The notes under the pieces are model-generated. The model was not told the origin of the DNA, made no database searches, and saw nothing but the letters and a program-made list of their open reading frames with translations. A DNA stretch of 64,000 nt, from NCBI GenBank assembly GCA_013397075.1, contig VWZS01000496.1, positions 2,054,249-2,118,248 of the forward strand, given 5' to 3'. A program made the position numbers and the translations under genes. This DNA comes from Rhabdornis inornatus (lineage: Eukaryota > Chordata > Aves > Passeriformes > Rhabdornithidae). Numbering within the stretch: position 1 is the first letter of the stretch; each line of letters starts with the position of its first letter. Below are positions 1 through 13,200 of the stretch, piece by piece.

Positions 1-784
1 TTATATTCGAATTTTCACTCACTTTAAATTTCATGAAATATGTGATTGATCACACCAGTTCTCATTAAAAAAAAGTCAAAATCAGCAGCTAAAAATACTG
101 TCCCATACAAAGAGGAGCAGGCCTACCCATCTCTATACAATGGTTACATACCTAATCCTGCTCTGGTGCTGCTTATGGGAGTTTTAGTCTGTGGGTCCAA
201 GATGAGCCCAAAAAGTCCAGATCATCTAATACAACCTCCACAGCAAGGAGCAAACATACTGTACTGCACAGTTTCCTGGGTATAGAAGAAATTTTACCAG
301 ATTCATAGTGACAAAAAAGCACCAGAATATCTTTGCAAGCTCACCTCAAGGATCCAGAAGCTTGCAAGTTAGGTGGATAGAAACAAAAAAAGGGAGATAT
401 TGTCTTAAAAATAATTCTTCCCATTATTGGCTATAATGGATAGCTGATCAATATTAGCCAAGGATTTTCACAGAGCCAAAATATTTTTGTTTCCTATTTT
501 GCCTCCTAAAAAGGAGTAACCTACACTTCAAGAAAAAGCAGACTAGCTTCTGTAGGTTTGAATGCTGAGCAGGGCTCCATCATCACTGGCAAGAGGAATG
601 AAATGCCAGTCACCTGATAACTGTGTCAGCATTTCAGACACACCTCATCAGCCACAGCTTATGTAATTCCCTTTGTGTATCTTTAGAAATAAAGCTTTTC
701 TTTCAGCTCATCTAAGTTTTCCAGCTTTTTATAGCTCCATTATTCTGCGCCCACTGAGAGTCAGAGTTCTCAGCACAGGAAAGA
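1..784. other. Non-coding stretch, left edge
   Basis: AT-rich sequence with no recognisable exon. The only open frames are short, with no family motif and no supporting splice context. It runs up to the CR1 tail that follows. Confidence 0.5.
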
Positions 785-1255
785 TGAACCTTTTGGAGCA
801 GGTCCAGAGGATGGACAGAAAATGATCGGAGGGCCCATGGAGCACCTCTCCTTTGGGGAAAGGCTGAGAGAGTTGGGGTTGTCCAGCCTGGAGAAGAGAT
901 GGCTCCAGGACACCTTGGAGCAGCCCTTCAGTGCTTATAGGGCATTATAAGCAAGATGGGGTCAGACTTTTTAGCAGACTGTGTTGTGATAGGACAGAGG
1001 GTAATGGTTTTAAAATAAAAGAAGATAGATTTAGACTGGATATAAAGAATAAATTTTTTACTATGAGGGTGGTGAAACACTGGCACAGGTCACCCAGAGA
1101 AGCTGTGGATACTCCATCCCTGAAAACATTCAAGATTAGGCTGTATGGGGCTCTAAGGAACCTGACCTAGGAAAGTGTCCCTACTCACTGCAGAGGAGTT
1201 AAACTAGCTGACATTTAAAGACCCCTTCCAGCACAAAATATTCTATGTTTTTCAG
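785..1255 (+). mobile_element. CR1 LINE, 3' end fragment
   Basis: The segment reads like the last few hundred bases of an avian CR1 retroposon. It starts near the usual 'ggagcaggtccagagg' stretch, passes through the 'aaaggctgagagagttgggg' and 'cagcctggagaagag' stretches, and ends in a 'ccccttccagcacaaa..attctatg' tail. This is the normal 5'-truncated form. It is diverged, with short insertions such as around 945-960, so it is old and inactive. The short open frame inside it (931-1170) is a by-product of the repeat. Boundaries are approximate. Confidence 0.88.
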
Positions 1256-4200
1256 GTTTCTTTTGCTTTAGTCCAAGCATATATATGAAGTTTTGTCCCA
1301 ATGTGAGTCCTTGGACTGGAAGAAAGGCACAACATAAATGAGAGACTCACAAATTATTCTTGTTATGAAACAGGACTTTGTACTTGACAGTAATAGAAAC
1401 AAATATTTGCATTGTGAGATTTTTATTCTGCACATACCAAAAATGCACTCATAAACAGAGGCTTGATTGCAACATTGGTCAAATGCTTAATTTTCTCAGA
1501 GGAGATGATCCAGATTGTTTTTTCTCCTCTCCCTTCCTTTATTTTAAAGCTATAACGTAGTAACAAGGCTATGCAAAAGATCCAATTTTTCAAGAGGAAA
1601 CCATGAAAATCATGACTCAAAATCCCTGAGTCCCTGGAAAGCAGGAACTGTGAAGCAGACTTCTCCGACAAGGAACAAACTCTCTCCTGCCTGCTGTGTG
1701 TAGCTGTGGCACACCATCACAATCCTCTGACTGCTTCACATAGTTTGTGTTTAGAAAGAGGTGACAGATTACAGTCACATAATATAGTTTATTACAACAA
1801 ACTTGAACTATCAGAAACTTCACAAAGGAGCAAAGGGCTCAGTGAGAGATCTTGAATGAAGATTTTGAAATCAGCATCACAAAGAAAAGTTTAAAGTGCT
1901 TTTATAAAATGGAAGAGAAAAAGTAACATTCTGCAAAACTCAGATATTTCAGCAAAAAGGAACCAGTCCCTAATGAAAATGACAGTTATAGTACTTTTCT
2001 TGTAAGGATTAAAGACTACGACTTATTCTATTATTCTAAATCACAGTAAAGTTTAAAGCTTGAATGCTTAGGCTGCCACAAGAAAAACAAAGTTCCCAGG
2101 AAAGGTCAATAAATGCAGGCACATGGAAAACTTTTAAAGGTCATCTGCCTTGATGGGCTGTTTCACCCAGCAGTTGATCAGGTTCAGAACAAAAGATACA
2201 AAAATTTTAACCTCTATGATCCATTTCCTAACAACTCCAAATGAAACAAACTCCTGCTCATAGCATGTTTCAGGTGCAGGGCTCTAATTTCACAAACTCC
2301 TGATTACTCAGCTTCACCTGTCACAAGCCACCCTACAGAAAAAATTGCTGAAGTCAGCTCAGAAACATCTTCACTTGCTCAGCCAAGCCCAAACATCAGC
2401 TATTTCATGAGGCATGAAGCTGGCAATTTCAGTGGCACTAGCAAGATGTGGGCTGTGCCACATTAAAATATACCCCTTAAAATATACCCCTGTGGGAAAA
2501 TCAACCTCCGCTCATCTACAAGTTACAGGTCTTGTTTAAAAAACAAGAGGTGAGAAACAACCAAAAGTATTGTTTAATTCTAGTCCAGATTTGTGTCGCT
2601 ATCTTCTCTCTCATGGTTTTTTTAGAGGCCTCTGTAGCTGTGATTCTTACGTGCTTCTGTTGAGAGGTGTCTCCTGCTCCTTGCTCTGGGCTTCCCAGCT
2701 GCCTGCAGCCAGAGGCCACTTGTCACACAACCCAGAACACAACCATTAACATCAGAACGGATCATTACCTCCAAAAATGACACAACTTGCCTATAGCATC
2801 CTCTGAAGCTGTCCACTCCTGGGAGAGAAAGAAAAGCTCGGCTGAGTTCCCTACTACAAAAGCCAGAAGCTGGATCCATCTGCTAGGCAGCAGAAATTCA
2901 GGTGGTGGAATCTCAGTTGCAACACTGAAGGGTCAAATTTCAAGCTCTACTACTGATAATATATGAGCCCGGGGGAAACTGACACAGCAACAAGGCACAT
3001 GATTTGTTCTTGTCTTTTGCTTTTCAAAACCAGACCTAGAATTACTACACACTGGACAGTCATACTACGAGTGTGCTGAACTGGACTGTAATGCAATTAC
3101 ATGGCCACATACCAATTTTTCCATGGGACAGCTGTCTCACTCACTGCACAAGAGAGGCACATGTGTGGGTACAATCAGGATGGCACGAGGAATGGTAAGT
3201 CTGTCAATTCCTGAACAGTGAGGAGCTTAACTTTTCAACCTAAACAACATCCTTTTAACATCACACACAGGTCTCATTATGCACAGAAGTATTCAGACAG
3301 AATTCTAGAGGAAGCAGCTATGCAATACCATCCAAGGCATATAAAATACCTGATGTAAACACATCAGTGATGTTTGTGTCTGTCTCTGGGCATTGCTACA
3401 AGCCAAGCTTGAATACTTGCTAGACAAAAATATAAGTCAGGAGAATGTACCGCTGGCCCAAAGCAGTAACACTCACTCCAAGTCAATAGCAAAGTCTGAA
3501 GGCACACAACACCAAACCCTCCTAAACTGTCCTAATACCAGTATCAGCTAGACAGCTTGTGATTACAGAGACATGCCCAAAACTACAGTTATAACACATA
3601 AATAAAATAAAGACACTCTGCCACCTCTGGCAAACTGAGGGTTTGGGTTTGTTGTACCATTTCTTACTAATTTCATAAGGTTTGAGCTTCTTATGGTTCC
3701 TCAAAGATTGGTATGATGGCTTCAGATCAAACAAAATTATTTAATATTTCTGCAAATTTGAGGGTCTCTCCTCTTTAACCACGGGTAAAATTCAGAAGCA
3801 CTGGTTTCTAATACAGTAGAAGCACTTTATTATTTCATAGAGATTTTGTAGGGATAAATGTAGTGACAATCTGCAGAGAGAGAGGCTGCAGTAGCAAACC
3901 CTCTAGGGAGAGCTGTATAAGAAACAAATGGAAAGATGGACACTAATGATTATAAATACTGCTGAAGAGATGAGCTCATCTAAGATTCTGAACACTCCTC
4001 ACAGGACAAAGACACTGAAGTACAGTCAGAGAACACTTCACTCCTGGCTCATGATACCAGGAGGACTTTTCACAGCAGGAGCTAGGACTAGGCTGAAGAA
4101 TTCCACCAGCCAGAGGAAATGACTACACAAGACATAGCAAATTGCCTCTGAAACCAATTTTAATCCAATGTGTCTAATAAACACAACCAGAATGGTGGAG

Positions 4201-7200
4201 GAGTTAGAAGACAGGAACTAAAAACTATTATCCATGAAAAATAAAAATACCACATGCAAATGTCACAGGATATATTCCTCAAACTTAACAATGGGGTCAC
4301 AGCCATCTCCTGATTTCAGCATGCAGAACCCTGAACAAATACTCCTGTGAATTGATGCTAGGTACATAATACAGTGCATTAATATCAGACTTCACTGCCT
4401 CATCTTTTACCAAGTATCTCATAATAATCATTCTACCATTCAGGGTATTAAAGACTCCTTACACAATTGCCATTAAAATAAACCACACTCAGCTCAGAAA
4501 TGATAAATGCTTTCTCTCCAACTGTGAGATCTAAGAATGAAGTCAAATACCCCCATATAATCTGTACTTAAGTATGTCATATATTCTTAGGGCCAAAATA
4601 AAGACAACCAATTCTTCCAGGTAATTAGAATCATCTACATTGTTCCCCCCAACTCCTCAGCTGAGCTGTCCTGATTTACAGTAGCAGATGATGTTCTGCA
4701 GTTTTATGAAAAGGAACAATTTTAATTTAAGCATTAAGACACACAGCAGATTTTCCAATTCAAAACAGTGTTGTCAGCTTTTTAGAGATGTTTTCATAGA
4801 AACACTACATTCCCTTTTCCCTTTCCCAGAGCCTTGTTCAGCTCAGCTCCTGTTAAGCCACCTCACCTAAGGCACAAACAGAAACTCCTGCTGCAATGCT
4901 CATGCACAAGAGACCAAACAGACACTTTTGCAGACTGCCTAATGTCAGCAGTGCACCCACAGCATTACCCTAGCCAGTTCCATTCCCACAGGTGAAAACA
5001 AGTGCTCTTCCTCAGCTTGCAGCTGAATCACAGTAAACACTGAAGCTTTAGCCATGCAAAGAGAGGCTGCATGTCTCTTTTAGAAGTTGCAAGGCCTTTA
5101 TGAAGAGATGTTTGTGAACAATAAAATTCAACATAATAGGTTATACATTTGTATTCTTATAGAAAGACAGTAAAATGACAGGCATCTGTGCCTGCAGCTG
5201 TATTTTATAATGAAAGAATATTTTAAATTTAATTCAGTGTTGATAACTGGAAGGAAAAAAAGCTTCCCTCTTTATGTTAAAAAAAATACTTTTTTAGAGA
5301 GACTGGCACTTCTAAAGTCTTGTCAAGCAATGGAAGCAAAGTAACGTACGCAAAGTCAGAGGCTTCAATTCCATGTATTCTGGTTTATGTTTCATATTTC
5401 CCAAATTCCAACAGGGGGTAGCATTACACTTCTGCAAGAACATTTGTTATTTAGAATACACTCAGTTTCCCCACATTTGATAGTCTGAGCTTCCTTGTAC
5501 AATAGATCTGTTAATTTCCACTCATTCTGCACCCAAAAAACCACATAAGGCAGAGACTCCAGCAAAACTTCCATAACCATAACTCCCATAAAGTGAGGCT
5601 CAGATGGGCCCAAACAAGGATGAAAAATAGCAGATTTGCCTCCTGTGCAAATAATCAGTGTGTGGCTCTCAGCTCATTCTTCTTGCTCAGCACATAACAC
5701 AAACAGGAGAGGCAAGGTGCTCACAGATGGGATGCAACACCTCATCCACTCCCATGGATCAACACATGATCCATTCTCTCTGCATTTCAAAGTTCACAAG
5801 ACTGACTGTGCCCCCACTAAGCATCTCAGTACTACAGAAACACCTGTGAAAACCTGACCAATGGGAAGTACTGTTGTACATGTTCTCAGAACAGCACAGC
5901 CCAATAGAAACCACAGAGTTCTAGGTCAGGGCATTGACCATTTCAAAATAGTCAAAGTCAGTACAAAAGTACTGTGGAGCAGGAAGCTTGGAGAGGCTGA
6001 AAATAAACAAGAAGGACCATCATTAACATATGGACCTTTGGACTCACGCTCACGAAGGTATTCAGGTGGCCTTGCTTTTGTGGTTAGCAAAGTAGCAGTT
6101 TATAGAAAATGGAAAATACACAAAAGCGCACGAAGGATCCCCTTTACCCAAGTTTTCTGCTTACAACAAGATTTAAAATCCAAGTCAGCTATTCATGAAG
6201 AAAAGGGATCCCTTTTTTCCAAATAAAGAGTTCAACTACAACTCTACAGCTGTCGTGACAGACAGCAAATAGAGAAGGACTCAAATGAAAACATTTGAAA
6301 AGCTGGAAAAGTGAAATCTCAGATATTAGAGACAAATTAAACCTGCCCCTGTGGGTTCTTAGAGATGGAGAAAGTTTGTGTTAAGTTTTAATTACCATTT
6401 GGAAATATTCATCTGGGGAAAGCCCTAAGAAAAGTCTTTTTCTTGTTCTACTTCTCCAAAGACTGTTGTCCCACAGTGTGAGTTTAGCTTCTGCTGGCAC
6501 TAAAAATACACTTGTGCCTGTCTTGTAGCTGATGGAGCTATGCCAATTTACATTAGACTAGTTACTTGATTCCTTCCTTCCAGCCCATTCCACATAAAGA
6601 CACAGAGAAAAGAATCCTTGTTATAACCTGTGCATCCTGTTCCACAGAGAGAGAACTAGAGTGGGCTTAATTATGGGCCTATGAAGAATAAAAATGAAAG
6701 CCTTGCAATATGATCTTCACATTCATTTTCCTCCTTTTTCAACCTGACATTTAGAGCTATAGTTAGTCAACTTCTTCCAGAAAAAAAATTATTAAGATAA
6801 TCAGAGATCATCAGTAGAAAGAAATGGATGGAAGAAGGACAAATAAGGGAGGAAAAGCTCAAAATAGTAAAATTAAGACAAGTGTTTTTCTTTATCCCTG
6901 GCCCATCACTGAAATTATGGTTTGTCAAAAGTAGTGAAACTATAATTAAGCTGCACAGCTTCAAAGGATACAGATACTTAACTATGCAGGGGGCTGCTCC
7001 CAGGCTTCTTCTATATCAGAGAGCAGTGCAATAAATTATTAGGCACAATTATATCTCTATTTTTTTCCAAAGCCTCCTATAGTAGTTAGCATGTGTGTTC
7101 TGCTTGACTTTGTGTCTCCAGGAATGAGATGAATCGGCAAACTTCATGTGGAAATGTTTTCCCTGTGCTACAGGGGATTCAAGTATATAGTTACTAACCC

Positions 7201-10200
7201 TGATATAGCCCACTTAGCACTTCTCTGTCCTTCTAATAAGCCAGATCTGGAAGAGGTTTATATTTCCTTAATATTTTCCAGGCTCAAATTTCTAGTACAT
7301 CCAAAATTGCTTCCAATCAGCATTGAATTAGCAGAGGATTCCACAGAATCCAGACTACTGCAGAGGATGTGGCTAGGGGAGAGGGAACACAGCCAGAGTT
7401 CATGCCCCACTGATTCCCAGCTGTTGAAACAGTCATTTTAGTTGACTGACAGCTGGCTCTGCACTTTATCCTGTGAATAGCCCAACATCCTCATGTGACA
7501 AGACTTGGGAGCACAAAGTCAACTTTAAAGCCCCTTTTCCATCTACACATTGGACTCGTGTGGGGTTGAACTTCTGCAGAGAAAGTCCCAGGGTTTGCTT
7601 TCTTTCATCTACCCTGTTTCTGGGAAAAAACTGTGGAAAGACATAAAAGATAACTCCAAGGAAAACATACAAGCAGGGCTTGCATGCAGTAAAGGCATCT
7701 TACTGCAGCCTAGAAGCTCTGTATATGACTGGTATTCACTCACCCCACCCTGGATTTCATTTATCATATTAATCACACTTATTTTGACCTTAACATCCTC
7801 ATCCCACCCAAGGAAGTTCAGTCTAACTTTGACACACATGCACAAATTTTGTGTTGTTATATTGATGCATCAAATTTCCCTAGAGCTGAACCAGAGGGGA
7901 CAGAAAAACAACAGTAGCTCCACACAACATTTTTCCCTACACTTCTGTCCTACACTCATGGGTTGAATTACTGCCTGAAATATTTTTTTCAAGGCACAAA
8001 ATGTTGTTACACCAGTAGGGATGGCCAGAATGCAAAGAAGCACTTCTCTCTGCAGTGTCATTTAGGAATGGAACAGTTTAGGAAAAGTTTGTGTGCAACT
8101 GGTAAAAAGAGTTTTCTTCACACTTTAAAAAATATTTACTTGGTCATGCAAAATAACTGAGGTTTCACTGTGTCACACTGGTTTTCACCCAGAGTTCTTA
8201 TATTTCAAAGCTAAGTTTAGCCATAACCAAGGGAACTGAATTGGGTCAATTGGTTACCAAAAACACTGCTACAGAAGTTTGCTGCAGTCATCTGCTCTCA
8301 CACATCTTACTGGAGCAGAGCTCAGTTTTACCTCATCCCTGTTTGGGCAAAATGGCTTTTGATCTCATACAGGAAGTGGTGGGGGGGGGAAAGGGCAAGT
8401 CATTGCATCCAAAAAAGTTTGCAAAGTTAGATTTTATGCAATGTGCCTCTCCAAAAGGATTTTAAGAAAGGAATACAGTAAGAAAACATAAAACCCATAT
8501 AGTTTCTTCCTCCCTCTGTTGTTACAACTTGGCTTGAAGTTCAGGCATATCCTCAAGCATATTCTTGATACCTTGCTCCTTTCTAAATGCTAAAACATCG
8601 CTCAGCCCCCAGGCTAATCCCATTCTAAGAAAGAACTGATCTTCAACTGCCATGCCCTCAGTCTCAGATTTTCTGAATCAACTGAGTGTAAGGGCTCCCA
8701 CATTCATAACTTTTTTCCAGTAACTGCTGTTCTTGAAAGACACCATTCTTCGAGCTCAATTTCACACACAAAAAAAATCTCTTGAAGTAACTTATTCAGT
8801 GCCACTGCTTTGTGGTCTCTCATTAAACAGAAAACAGCTTTCAACTATTTGTTGAAGTTATAAAAATTAGTGACAGACTTGCCACCATTTTAAAACAAAA
8901 ATTGTGGAGTGGCTTCTTCATCCTGGCAGGTTGATTTTTTCCTTTAGCAACTCTAATTAATGACTTCCTTTTCTGTCCACAGTTCTCTTAAAAGGCAAAC
9001 AAACTCTGTCTCTCTCACTGCCATGTGGAGATCATTGTGTTTAATATAATCTTTAGTACTTGGAAATAATTTTCAAGATCCAAAGTCCTGTAGAAACACC
9101 AGACAACAGCCCATCAGACAACAGCCTTGGGAAGAAAATACAGATATCACAGATAGAGTGAGGTTAGCTGGTCACAAGAAAACCCTAGCATAAAACTCCT
9201 GCATCAGTCCAAATCTCTTCTTCTTACCTCTCTCCATAAAATGAGACAGTGCCCAAAACATCACTTTGCCATCAAAAAGTCCTGCCAGGAGCCTGTCTGC
9301 TATAGACAAGCAGCTTTATAGCATGATGGATGGGCAGGTTTGTCAAATGCATCCAACACTAAACCAGGCAGAGCAAGAACACCAGATTTCAGCATGGATT
9401 CTTTCTGTATTCCCTGAGGTCCACAGTAGTCAATTCCACTCTTCTACTATGGGACAGGGTCTGAAATTTGCATGTTTTAAATATCAAAGACCCATCTTAT
9501 TTATTTTAACTCACACGCAGCCCCAATATCTAATTAAATGAACATTTTAACTGATTTCAATGGTATTGCTTCTAGGAATGTCACAGGAAAGGAGCTGAAG
9601 ACTTCTGCTGAACTCAGAGGCACATCTTGGTCAGAACTGTAAAATTGCAGGAAAGGTAAACTTGACAGTCTTATTTTCCTTATGGGCTTTTAAAGAATTC
9701 CCTCTCCTTGTTCCTCTAGACAAGTTCTCTGGCATTTCAGCAGAAGCATTCAGAATTCTGCATAATAAAGCAATACATAAAATCCAAAGGAACTTTAAAA
9801 ACAGTCCATCCTGAAAACTGGTAGGCATTTTTGTATCAGAATGGCTAATGCACATTTACTACCTTCTTTGCCTATGGCAAGCATTCATTCAGTTCTGAAC
9901 ATATAAATATATTTTAGTGATTCATTCCTCAAATTGGTTTCAGTATAATGAAACCATGCAGCAGGCTCAATGTAGCAGGTAATAAACCATTTTCTATTCA
10001 GTAGATTGGTTGCCACATATTTTCATGCTAACAAATGCCAAAATTATATTACCCATATGAAGATGTTGTTACCATATTATTACATTTCACAAACGTAATA
10101 GCTGGAAAAATTATTTGCTCTTTATGACTAAAGTCATGACTTGGAATAGGGTTGAATATTACAAACAGTAAGGATTTGCCTACGCCACAACACAACCAAT

Positions 10201-13200
10201 ACCTTCAGATATAATGTGATTACAAGTAATTACAACTCATTGTAATTCTGCTGACACATTATCAGCCAGACTGAAAGTATTTCCATGGATATCTTGAAGT
10301 AATAAGTATATTGGGAATCCTGACTTACCAAAACTAATTCCAGTTCTTTGTCTTGTTGGACAAGCTTAAGTACAGTTTCTATAATGTTGTTGGAACACAT
10401 TTCACCCTTCTAATTTGCATACTTCCAGTTTTAAGTGGCTCTGTCAAAAAGGGTTGGTTGGAAAGGTCACACCCCTACAGAGCATCTATTTTCAGTCCTC
10501 TCATCTACTCACAGTGAGCTGCTGTCAGCCCTCCAGACATCCCATCTAAATGATTGCTATCCTACTGACACTCGCCAATTCCTTCTGAGCCATGCAATTA
10601 CTTTGATATCACTGACTGTTAATCAAAACAAAGTATTTCCTGCATAGTCTTTTTAATGTACAACCTTAAAAATAGAATGTTGGCAGACTGTACAAACATT
10701 TTTCAGAAATCCAAGTCAAGGAATTGAGGTTTTTTGAAAGTAACTTTGTTTATGATCTTCCAGAAGGAAATAAACCATATAAGAATCAAACTTGGGAATC
10801 TTAATCCAGGGCTGCTACTGAAGTTATTCGCTTCCCTAGAGTTCAGTTCCATCTAATCTATGCTTTCCTTATATCTTTTTATGTTTCCTTCCTCTGAAAG
10901 TGAATTTTACTTTCTCCCTTTTAGAAAATGAAGATAGAAAGTGTGTGCTAACACTTTGTAGAATTCTGTGGAGTTTATCCAGAAATAAGTAAATTTCTGT
11001 TTGGAGGGGGGGTGGGGGAGAAATACAAAGAGAAAAAAAAAGCCTTCTATTTTCTCATTTTGGCCACATTCCAAGCAATCTGAAGAGTCTTCTTTACAGC
11101 TGGATCAAAACCAGAAACCCCACAAACCCTACATTCCAAAGGGAATAATTTTTTCCAGCTTTTCTTGTCAATGACTCCTCCTTCAAAGCATTTCTTTCTC
11201 TCTCTTCAGAAAAGCTACTGCTCCCAACAGAGGAAGAAGTAGCCATTGGTATTAGTATTAATAAAAGCTATTATCCAGCTTGATTGTATTTAGGGGAGGA
11301 AGCCAATTTTCCCATTTGTTCATTGTGATGGGGATGGAAGGTCAATACTGTGGTTTATCAATATCTCCAAGGCTCTCTGACAGAAAAGCAATCCAGCAAC
11401 ACTTGTGTTTGGTACAGAAGAATGAATTCTGCTGAGTTACGTTGTCTGCATTCCCTCTTGTAAGGAAAGATGCTCTCTTCTCTTGACATTGTTATCATTC
11501 CACTTACCAGTGCTTCTGTGGCAGGCACTTCTTTTCCCATCACAGACCACAGGCTGTCTGTTCCCCTTAGTGCCAGATCCCTAGAAGTGCCAAGTCTTAT
11601 TATTCCGAATTTAGATTAAAACTCTTATTCTTTGCGTGAAAGTTGTGAGGATTCTTTCAGTATAAATTGAGAGTACCTCGAGTACAGTTTTTAGATAAAA
11701 GATAAGGTAACCTCCTACAGGGCTGAAAGCAAATCAGATCTCTACTGCCCTGGTAGGGTTGGCATGTCTTGTGTTACTGTGACATCTCAAATGTCTCTTA
11801 CCCCTTAACCTCCTCAATGCACACCTTTGGAAGAGTTGGATCACTTATATGAGCTCTTACCAGCAACAGCAATGGAAAAGGAAGCTGGGTCTCTTCTCGA
11901 GCACTTGGGAGTGAAGCCTGCTGCCAAGAAGCATTACAATACTGTACAAGTTAACTGGGGAACTGGGAAGGAAAAAAATTCTTCCTTTCCTGCAAGCTGA
12001 GATTAAGCAATGTCTCTACACAGTGTATAAGCAGACCTGGACGGGAGATGAGATCATGAGGCTGGAGGTCATCTCTACAATAGACTTGAGTTCCTGGCCA
12101 AAACTACAAAGAGGAAAACAAAACAAACGTAGCTCTAAGCCTGACACTATATCCACCTGTTTTGTGCCCCTTTTCTCTGTCTTCTTCAGCTGGAGAACAT
12201 ACTTTTGCTCATCTTTGATCTGCACAGCACTGGGTGCTTTTGTCAGCATAACCAGCTCCAAAAATGACTGCATTTCATTGTCAAGAGCAGCAATGATCAT
12301 GGGTTTCTTCTATTTCAGAAAGATGGTGTGGGAAAATTGGTGGGCTTTAAGATAACTTTGAATCTCTGAAAAGTCTGAAGAATAACACTATTTTATTGTA
12401 AAAATTTCAGAGACTTTTACAATAATGGCAATGTAAGTAAAATTCCAGCTGGCCAAATCATTGTCCAGTGCAGACACCTCTTTCAGTGGTGACACATGCT
12501 GGGAGATGCACATCACTACTGGTTCATGTATCACAGTCAGGACTCATATAAAAACAACTGGACTTAAATCTTGAAAGAAAAGAGCACAAAAGCAAGTCTT
12601 CTAATGCATGCAAAAAGTCAGCAAGACCCAGATACAGAAACCTCACAAACACATCATTCAGGTCAATAATGACAACTGACTTCCAGGTTCCTCTGAGATG
12701 CAAATTGTTCCGGTTATAGTTCTGACAGTGTGTTGTCCAACTGCCCAGAGCTCTGATTAGAGCAGAAATACAAGCAGAAACAATGCTGTAGAAGATGACA
12801 AATGCATCCTTCTTTGCTGAGAATTTAGACAGCTTGTAGCTTTTTTAAAGGTGGGAGGAAGCATAAAATGTTACAGCACCACACATCAATACTGTAAAAA
12901 AAAAAATCTTTGAAAAGAGATGTAAAAGATGTGCAATTACAAATAATCATGTTCCTACACTCTCAGAGAAAGCATGGAAATAAACACAGTACAAGATAAA
13001 CACATAAGGTTTTCAGTCTCCTGGGGAAAGAGGTAATGACTCCCAAAAAAAAAAGATAGCTAAATTAAGGTTGTAGATAACAGTACATTGTGATTTCTTT
13101 AGTATCTGTTTTAGTACTACATTAGAAAAGTACTTGATTAAAAGCCAAAAAAAATTAAAACATTCTCAGTTACACAGATATGGCCATGTAGTCATGCAGC

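Noticed and set aside
931..1170. 79-codon frame at the left end
   Set aside because: It lies inside the CR1 3' tail, which is not protein-coding there.
5861..6226. 121-codon open frame on the plus strand
   Set aside because: No recognisable domain and biased only by local composition. It does not resemble LRPAP1 or any other neighbour expected from synteny.
7550..7966. 138-codon open frame on the plus strand
   Set aside because: No family motif, no signal peptide, no splice context. Expected by chance in this much AT-rich sequence.
12016..12300. 94-codon minus-strand frame that looks helical and charged
   Set aside because: I considered an LRPAP1 or other coiled-coil exon, but found no matching motif and no flanking splice sites in phase.
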